64,000 nt of DNA. It comes from Petaurus breviceps papuanus. Its lineage: Eukaryota > Chordata > Mammalia > Diprotodontia > Petauridae. The DNA lies in assembly GCA_028583685.1 (NCBI GenBank), contig JAMXIF010001183.1, forward strand, positions 10,714,821-10,778,820, written 5' to 3'. The translations under genes were made by a program, and so were the position numbers. Positions 57,290-64,000 of this stretch are shown here, piece by piece (position 1 is the stretch's first letter; each line of letters opens with the position of its first letter). The notes under the pieces were generated by a model. That model searched no databases and was not told the DNA's origin. It was given only the letters and a program-made list of their open reading frames with translations.

Positions 57290-57515
57290 TGATATAGTAA
57301 TAATAATAATTAGTAATAATAACTGCAGCTAACATTAATATAGTGCTTACCATGTATGAAGCATATGTGCACTGTGTTAGTCTCTTTAATTATTACTTCA
57401 TTTGATCCTCACAACAAAGGAGGTAGGTGTTAATTTTTATCCCCATTTAACAGAAGAGGAAATTGGGGCAGACAGAAAGAAGTTAAGTGATTTACCCAGG
57501 GTCACAATTAATACA
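57290..57515 (-). mobile_element. MIR-type SINE, inverted
   Basis: 'gcagctaacattaatatagt', 'catttgatcctcacaacaaa', 'aacagaagaggaaattgggg' and 'gatttacccagggtcaca' are inverted MIR. Confidence 0.75.
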
Positions 57516-57654
57516 GTCTCATCTCCATGTTTCCTAAACACATCATAAAAATGATTAGATATCTAATTCCTTCTGATCCAATGTCCCTTTAGGATTATGA
57601 CAGTAGGAATTCAATTCATTTAGAAGGACAAAAAATGGACATAAAATGAAACAT

Positions 57655-57785
57655 ATCTGATAGCCAGCTAGAAAGAGTGAAATTTGCATTGGCGGATGGA
57701 GTTTTCTTAACTGGGAGTTCCCTATATCATGAAATCACAGATCTAGTCCCTATCTCTATTCTGGTGATACTATATTTCCATTTAG
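57655..57785 (+). mobile_element. CORE-SINE tail fragment ('gaaatcacagatc')
   Basis: 'tttgcattggcggatggagt', 'aactgggagttccctatatc' and 'gaaatcacagatctagtccc' match the tail of the 29600-29850 element. Confidence 0.65.
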
Positions 57786-57839
57786 CGCTGACCATGACTT
57801 TGGAAGAATAAACCAGGCACTCACTAACTCTGTGAACCT

Positions 57840-58080
57840 TGAGCAAGTCATTTGATGATATGGATAGAGTGAAGGACCTGGAGTCAAAGAGACTCCTTTT
57901 TTTGACTTCTGCCTCAGATATTTACCAGCTATATGATCACAGGTAAGTCATTCAACCTCTCTAAGCCTCAGCTTCCTTATCTGAAAAATGAAGATAACAA
58001 TAACACCCACCTCCTAGGGCTGTTGTGAAGATGAAATAACTGAAGTCAAGAGCTTTGCAACTCTGTAAGTGCTATATACA
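57840..58080 (+). mobile_element. MIR/THER-type CORE-SINE
   Basis: 'atatggatagagtgaaggac', 'gcctcagcttccttatctg' and 'gggctgttgtgaagatgaaa' plus 'taagtgctatatacattta' define it. Confidence 0.7.
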
Positions 58081-58325
58081 TTTAAGCTGGTTGGTTGCCA
58101 TCCTTCGTGCTCAAAGAGGAGCAAAATGGTCTCACAATATTGGGGTCAAGGTACAGTGTGTCCATCTGTGGCTGATCAGACCAATACCAGCTTGGGATAT
58201 GCTCTACCACAGGTCAAGCACAAATAGTCCACGTGAACATTTGGAGTGGAGATGGCTTTACATTTGTGCATCTCACTTTTCTTTTAAGCTACCACAATTC
58301 TGTTTTGTTCACAAAGCACAGTGCC
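58081..58325 (-). mobile_element. Non-LTR retrotransposon C-terminal coding end, inverted
   Basis: The reverse complement matches 31366-31710 closely, including 'gagatgcacaaatgtaaag' and 'ttggtctgatcagccacag'. Here the finger start CLTCGRA keeps its Cys-x2-Cys pair. Dead, with stops. Confidence 0.65.
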
Positions 58326-58362
58326 ATGATATGATATGATATGACATGATATGATATGATAC
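58325..58362. repeat. (ATGAT)n pentanucleotide repeat
   Basis: Seven ATGAT/ATGAC-type units at the end of the LINE fragment. Confidence 0.9.
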
Positions 58363-58634
58363 ACTATGCTATTAGTACACACTTTGATATGCTATAGGCT
58401 ATGCAATTTCTACCCATACAAACCTACCTTAGAGCCAATCACCAATCTTCCCTAAAGGTAGCAGTGGTTAAATACTCTCTCTTCTAGACTGAATCCAAGC
58501 AAATGATTTCAAAGATGCCGGAGGACTCAGGAGAGGAGAAGACAATTTTGAAAAGATAGATGGGGAACACCTGATATTCAGAATCTTGCTACTCTGGTCT
58601 ATGCAACTCTCAGAACTTAGAGTTCTGAGTATTT
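58363..58634. other. Unique sequence
   Basis: Nothing recognised. Confidence 0.4.
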
Positions 58635-58637
58635 TAA

Positions 58638-58778
58638 AACAGAGTTGTCAAACACATGACCCACAACAAGTGTAGCCAGAACCAGATTAAAATGTAATTG
58701 AGAAGTATTTAACAAAATAAAAATAATATAAAACAGAAATAATGTTACATTTAAATACTAAGTCAATGTTTTTCAACT
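58638..58778 (+). mobile_element. Nonautonomous hAT-like element, 3'-truncated
   Basis: 'agttgtcaaacacatgaccc', 'gaaccagattaaaatgtaat' and 'atttaacaaaataaaaata' match the left half of a hAT-derived repeat whose right half is missing. Confidence 0.5.
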
Positions 58779-59287
58779 TATCTCCTTTCCCCATATTCTG
58801 CACCCCTTCTTCTTAGACCATTGCTTATGTGCTAAGTTTAGGGATGCATTCATATAATGATCTTCACACTGTCACTGGATAAAGTTTTTTTAAAAAAAAA
58901 GATAAACTTGATAAATTGGTGAAGGTGAGAAAAAGAAAAAACCCAGTGGTCAGGGAAGAACTATACTGGGAAAATATCTCCAGCATCATTTCTATTTCTA
59001 GGTGGTATTCTGCAGACTTCCCTTACAGAATCTCAAATTTACAGCCAAAGCCATTTATACCTCTGAAATTTATTTCACGTGATCTGTCTCTATTAAAAAA
59101 AAAAAACAACTGATTATAGTATTGTGGCATTAGAAAGTATAATTTTGTTGCAAATGGGACAAAGAAAAAACCATTTATCTACTGTTATGAATTTAATATT
59201 ATTCTTTGTATACAACAAAATTTGTTGGAGAAATACAAGATATTCCTCCATATGCTGATGTTACTGAACTATCCTGATTTTGTTTCT
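58779..59287. other. Unique sequence
   Basis: No recognised repeat. An A run lies near 59096-59106. Confidence 0.4.
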
Positions 59288-59552
59288 TTAGGCAGATAGG
59301 TGACACAGTGTCTAGAGTTCTGGTCCTAGAGTCAAGAACATCTGAGTTCAAATCTATCTTCAGACACTAGCTATGTGACTCTGGGAAAGTAACAACCTCA
59401 TCTGCCTTGGTTTCCTCAACTGCAAAATGGAGATAATAATAGCATTTACCTCCCAGGGTTGATGTGAGGGTCAAAACGAGATATTTGTGAAATGTTTAGG
59501 ACACTTTACTACCTGATACATAGTAGACACTTCATAAATGCTTGTTTCCTTC
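59288..59552 (+). mobile_element. MIR/THER-type CORE-SINE
   Basis: 'gcagataggtgacacagtgt', 'ctgagttcaaatctatcttc', 'tggtttcctcaactgcaaaa' and 'gatacatagtagacacttca' give the complete layout. Confidence 0.8.
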
Positions 59553-59599
59553 CTCTTCAAATTACCTACATTTACCAACTTGTTTATTCCCTATTCATG

Positions 59600-60050
59600 A
59601 AAACATAGACTCTTAGACATGAAAGGAAACCATGGGAGTCATCTTACCCAAACTCCATCCCAATGAAAGCTGTATAACATATCTAGTAGAAGTCATTTTT
59701 TTTGTTTTAATGTTTGGTAATGGAGAGCTCATTACTTTTCAAGACAGTCCATAGCCTACATGATCTTAAAGATGCCTACCAACTCTAAATCCTGTATTTA
59801 AAGCACTAGACAGTTCTAAGAGTAAGAAAATTCTCCCTTATACAGGACCAAATTTTACCTCCTAAAAACTTCTGATCACTAATTCTAGTTGTGTCCTCTG
59901 GAACAAAACAAATACTTGGAAATAGCTAACACATCTCCTTATAGTTTTTTCTCTGTACCATCCTCATATTCTTCAATCAATATCCACGTGATATTGTTTC
60001 TTGACCACTTTATGATCTTGGTTATCCTACTCACAGGTCTTATTTTTTAA
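59600..60050 (-). mobile_element. L3/CR1-like LINE 3' end, inverted, diverged
   Basis: 'ggagtcatcttacccaaact', 'atggagagctcattactttt', 'ctagttgtgtcctctggaac' and 'ctaacacatctccttatagt' follow the inverted CR1 order. A short plus-strand MIR3-like tip interrupts near 59755-59800. Confidence 0.65.
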
Positions 60051-61109
60051 AATTAGTCTTAAAAAAAAAGCTGGCTCCCCTTTTTAGGTCTTCAATTTAA
60101 GCAAAGACTCAAAAAAATTCTTCCAGAAATGATGACAATAGTTTCAACTTCACATCCCTATCATTATATTTGAGGGAGAAGAAAACATCTACTGAGTCTA
60201 TGAGATTCAACTTTATTCTAAATAAAAGTTGATTAGAAGAAACCTCTGAGCCTCATAATCATGAGACCATTTTTGACTTCTCTCCAGAATATGCAGTACC
60301 CTGAAAAAGAATGTGAGTTGCAAATTAAACCTTTGGCCATTTTCAACCATCTGACAGACTGGCCCAAGAAATATTGCCCCGTCTAGCAGATTGGAAGCAT
60401 GATGTGCTCCTTGCACCAAGGTGTGAAGGACCCAACCCTCCCCAACTCATCTCGAAGGGCACAGCTGGTGAACTGTACACAGGCTGAGGTATTGGAGGGA
60501 GGGAGCAAAAGAAGAGACTGAAGTAAATTGTTTTCCTTCTTCTTCCAAACAGTTTTGATTATCACATCAACTGGAAACAATTTTCTGGTGAGGAAAAGTT
60601 GTCGTTCATGCTGGCTGAAATTGCCAAGAAAAGAAGTGTTTCAGAAGGATAGGAAGAAGTGTAAAGCTTTGTCAAACAGTCCTCAGATAATCCTAGTAAT
60701 CTTTGTATCTCATAAGAACACGGTCATAATAAAACCAAGAGTGTTACGCATGCCGTTGTAATTCATCAAATTTCATGAAACAAAGGTCAAGTTATGGTTT
60801 CTGAGACACACTTAAACGTATACCTTGTGAAATGTTGTAGGTTCTTTGGTCTTTTATTTCAGTAACATGTCAACAAAGTAGCTTAGAGCATGATTTACCT
60901 TTGTTTTGGAAATAATAAAAAGTGAGAGTAATAGCAAGTTGGAGAGTGAAGAAGAGAGAATGGACATACAAAAGGCAGAAAAACACAACAGAGGGGAAGG
61001 TATAATCTTTACAAATTAGTTCCTAAAATCTGACAGGATCTCAGAGCAATTTAGATAGCAGCAAAAATGAAGGCTGAGGCTAGAGAGCCTCAGAAGATCA
61101 AAGACAGAT
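60051..61109. other. Unique block
   Basis: No recognised repeat. On the plus strand, a strong acceptor-like tract ends at 60550 and on the minus strand another lies near 60491-60525, but no coding pair is convincing. May include conserved noncoding DNA. Confidence 0.3.
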
Positions 61110-61400
61110 TGTAAATTTCTCAAGGGTAGAGACCACCCATCCTTTTTAGGCAGTCAATGTCTACTTCTTTGTTCATGATCTTACTCAAAACTCACCATCT
61201 CTGGAAAGCCTTCTCAGAATAACTTCACCTTCAACTCATCTCAGCTGATATTCCCCCAGCATTCAAATCTTTTTTGTGTATGTTTTGAGTCTCCAAATAG
61301 ACTGTAAATTCTTGAAAGGGGGGCACCATCTCTTCTTCTGTGTCAATCCATGTTTGTTTGTTTTTTACCTACCTAATAACTCATATGTTCTCTGAGAAAT
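61110..61400 (+). mobile_element. L2 3' part, diverged
   Basis: 'tactcaaaactcaccatctc', 'tggaaagccttctcagaata' and 'ctgtaaattcttgaaagggg' follow L2 order. Confidence 0.55.
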
Positions 61401-62699
61401 GCATACTACCTTGAGATATATACAAAAGCTTGTAAAAATCTATTTGGAAATATTTGTGCCGGCTCATAAGGCATAGCTGGATAGCTGGAACATATTGTTT
61501 GAACTCCATAGATAAGGTTTGGTCTTTTACAGATGATACGGGACTTTACACAAAACTATTACCTAGAGGCCATGGAAAATCATCATTTTCTGCCATTAAA
61601 AATGTAAAAATAACCAACAGGAGCTTAGTTGCTAAGTAACATTATTTTAAAATCCTCTGTGGTATTTCCCAGTGTATTACATACTAAGCAGCTGCTTACC
61701 TTGCCTATCCCTATTCTCAGCTTTAGATATAACCACAGAAGATTAATTAAAGTAAATGAAGGAAGAAAGAAAAAATGATGATGACAAGTCACCAATTCCA
61801 AAATAATGTCATCCCTGGAAAAAGAACTTTTCTAATTTCCAAATTAAATTGAATTATAAAATTTCTTTAAAATAGTTTATTCTGTAGTTTATTGTCAAAC
61901 AAATTGAACAAACTAAAACTAAGAATCAATTGTAGACATGGCCCTCTCTTAAAGGGAGATAGGACATACCCATGAATAATCACAATACAGAATAATACAA
62001 GGGTATGAGAGATGTAGCAAAGGACTGCTTGATAGAGGATTGGAGGGTGACATTACCATTTTGGGGGGGAATGTAGATCAGATATGGCTTCCTAGACTAT
62101 TCTTTGGGTCTTAAAGTTGGGGTAGAAATTTAGTAAGGAAAAGAAAAGGCCAAGCCTTAGAAGAAAAAAGGTCCAGAAGCTTCAAAGAATAGGACTTAAC
62201 ATCTAATAGTACAAACTATAGTAGCTTCTGGGACAGCCTGAGTAACTTGGCTACAATTTTACATTTTTACAACCAGGGTATGATGCAAACCCATTGAATT
62301 TATTAACTTTCAAGCATTCCACTTAAAGGATGCATTTTTAAATGCATCTAAAAAAGAATATGAAACTATAACTTGCCCTTTTCAGGTGACACATTTCATT
62401 GTTCAGATGAGTTTCTGAAGGATTGATTTTGCTTCTCACAGGAGTAATTGAAGGTAGATATCTAGAAGCAAAAACTGCAACAAATTTGAGTTTTGTGTTA
62501 AGTGTTGAGAAGAATTCTTTGCTCCTATATTAGCAATAAATATATCGAGATGACAAAATTTCATTACCGTGATAAAAAGAAATGCATAGTGCAAAGAGAT
62601 AAAGTGTTAAATATTTAAGAAGAGAGGCTAATTTATTAACAGGGTACATCCTCTCTTTGGGAGGAAAAGCTGGAAACATTTAACTATTTCAAATGAGTA
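61401..62699. other. Unique sequence
   Basis: About 1.3 kb without recognised repeats or supported exons. Confidence 0.4.
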
Positions 62700-62757
62700 T
62701 AAGGATTGGGCTAGATGATCCTTCAAGTTCAAAATCTAGGATGCTATGATATGCCAC
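62700..62757 (+). mobile_element. L3/CR1-type 3' terminus
   Basis: 'ggattgggctagatgatcct' followed by 'tcaagttcaaaatctaggat' is the terminal text shared by CR1-clade LINEs and MIR3. Confidence 0.7.
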
Positions 62758-62792
62758 ACAGGCTAAAACTATGTACATACATAAATATTGGT

Positions 62793-62815
62793 TGTGTGTG
62801 TGTGTGTGTGTGTGT
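62793..62815. repeat. (TG)n microsatellite
   Basis: A pure TG run of about 11 units. Confidence 0.95.
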
Positions 62816-63779
62816 ATTTCAGTTATGTAAAAGATTCTCAGTGTCCTGTGACTCCTCTTCTGCAGCTTTGTCATGGTAACTGTAGATGAAGAAGGAGGCC
62901 ATTGGAAACTATTGTTTTTGGTGGGGAGAGTAGGGCATAGACAAGACAAAAAGGCAAGAATGGGTTATGATCTACATCGTTGCAAGAAGTTTCAATATCG
63001 ATGTGATCACAGATACATGGCTATATCAAAGTATTTGAGTATATACTAAATCTCAATAATGGATATCAATGCATGTTTTCTCCACACTTGTGCTATGTCT
63101 TCCACAGTGGAAGAAAACAAAAAACAAATCTCTACCTTAAACTTTACAAAGGGTTCTGACTCTTCACAGCCCATGAGGGAGCAGTTCTGAGACCTTATGG
63201 GGTTCCACTGTTTTAAGCCCTGCTTATACACGCAAAACATTGTTAAAGTGAAACGAGGCTAAGACATGCATTCAGTGCAAATGACCAGTGCTAAAATTTT
63301 GGTCAAATATTCCTTCCTCCAAATCAGTGGGGAACTGTCACCTTCCAATTAAATTCCAAGGATAGAGAAGCTTTCCCTGCAGTCTCTTTGCAGACTATTA
63401 CCTCCCCTCAGGAATTATGCATGCTCATCAAAAGGAGAGTGGTTCCTTTTGCATCAACAACTTCCCATTGAAAAATTTTTCCTTGATTTCTAATTCTTCT
63501 AAAAGAAAAATCCCAGTAGAAAATGTTTATAGCTTTTCTGTGTGTTGTAATTGCTCTATTTAAAATTTAAAATTAATAGTCAATAGGAATTACTTAAGAA
63601 TCAACAGGTTTTTTTTTTCAGTTAAATCTGCATAGAACGATGACTACAAAATGTTCGAAGCATAATGTAAAATATTTGTTAGAACAAAATTTTTTACAGT
63701 TTTTCAAGGGCAGAGCATTTAAAATATGTAGAGTAATAGATGCTAATCTTATTTTTAGGAGATTTAACATTGATTTTAA
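62816..63779. other. Unique sequence
   Basis: About 960 bases with no recognised repeat. Confidence 0.4.
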
Positions 63780-63890
63780 GACATAAAGACTATGCAAATC
63801 CAGCCTCAGACATTTAATACTTACTGACCGTGACCTTAGGCAAGTCACTTGACCCCAATTGCACCTACCAAAAAAAAAAAAAAAAGGAAA
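63780..63890 (+). mobile_element. WSINE1-like SINE, 5'-truncated
   Basis: 'ccagcctcagacatttaata', 'ggcaagtcacttgacccca' and 'attgc' lead to a pure A tail. Confidence 0.8.
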
Positions 63891-63924
63891 AAACTTTTTT
63901 AAAAAATTATTTAAAAAAAAGAAA

Positions 63925-64000
63925 TAGAGATGATGTGGCATCTTGGAAAGACCACTAGATTGTAGTCAAAACCTGGCTTTGCTACTGATTAGCTATGTGT
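63925..64000 (+). mobile_element. CORE-SINE cut by the window end
   Basis: 'gatgtggcatcttggaaaga', 'aaaacctggctttgctactg' and 'attagctatgtgt' are the head and start of the CORE. The rest lies beyond the window. Confidence 0.6.

Noticed and set aside
60550-60586. 35-base microexon on the plus strand
   Set aside because: Splice sites look good, but one frame is closed, the length breaks frame and there is no partner exon.

Overview
The window is a stretch of marsupial nuclear DNA. It is AT-rich, CpG-poor and dominated by old retrotransposon fossils. The diagnostic signal is the SINE population. There are many tRNA-derived CORE-SINEs with the marsupial head (the 'ggcagctaggtgg' type) and a 'cacttaaccccaattgcc' end (WSINE1-like), a second set with an RTE-like tail (Mar1-like), and abundant MIR and MIR3-like elements. 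LINE debris is L1, L2, L3/CR1-like and RTE. I did not notice the SINE with the 'ccaatacacagtattgattc' tail that is very common in the opossum Monodelphis, so an Australasian marsupial (for example a dasyurid) is the better guess. That is inference from repeat recall, not from a database search. Two runs of N (100 and 10 bases) sit inside simple repeats and are assembly gaps.

There is no intact gene. The only segment I would defend as host protein-coding is a 102-base minus-strand exon at 49430-49531. It has a good acceptor and donor, keeps frame, carries three CpGs, and encodes a basic Pro/Arg/Lys-rich stretch. Its gene is not identified; a Pro/Thr-rich extracellular matrix protein such as ABI3BP is a weak suggestion. 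If that exon is real, much of the window would be intron of a large gene on the minus strand. A possible noncoding exon (38717-38823, plus strand) is weaker.

Layout: 1-6 kb is unique DNA with a few SINEs and (AC), (ATCT) and (CT) arrays. 6-9.1 kb holds MIR, L2 and a small hAT element. 9.1-13 kb is mostly unique, with an (AAGG) array containing the 100-N gap. 13-16.6 kb is SINE-dense and ends in a long L2 3' end. 16.6-19.6 kb is mostly unique. 19.6-27.4 kb is LINE-rich: an L3/CR1 element split by an L1 tail and SINEs, a curious inverted repeat flanked by triplet arrays, an L1 ORF1 fossil and a second L3/CR1 tail. 28-29.3 kb is an antisense RTE endonuclease fossil. 29.5-31.7 kb holds SINEs and a LINE tail with a Cys/His-finger remnant. 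31.7-34.7 kb is unique and contains a possible conserved block near 33 kb. 34.7-37.4 kb is SINE-dense and is followed by a 1-kb AT-rich minisatellite. 40-42 kb is a roughly 2-kb L2. 43-49 kb has nested LINE, hAT and SINE insertions with visible target-site duplications. 49-55.5 kb holds the exon and several unique blocks. 55.5-64 kb alternates L2, MIR and L3/CR1 fossils with unique DNA.

I found no operon-like or novel multi-gene system. The most useful second looks are the orphan exon, the inverted repeat at 22.3-23.5 kb, the AT-rich minisatellite, and the SINE family ending in 'gaaatcacaggtc'.
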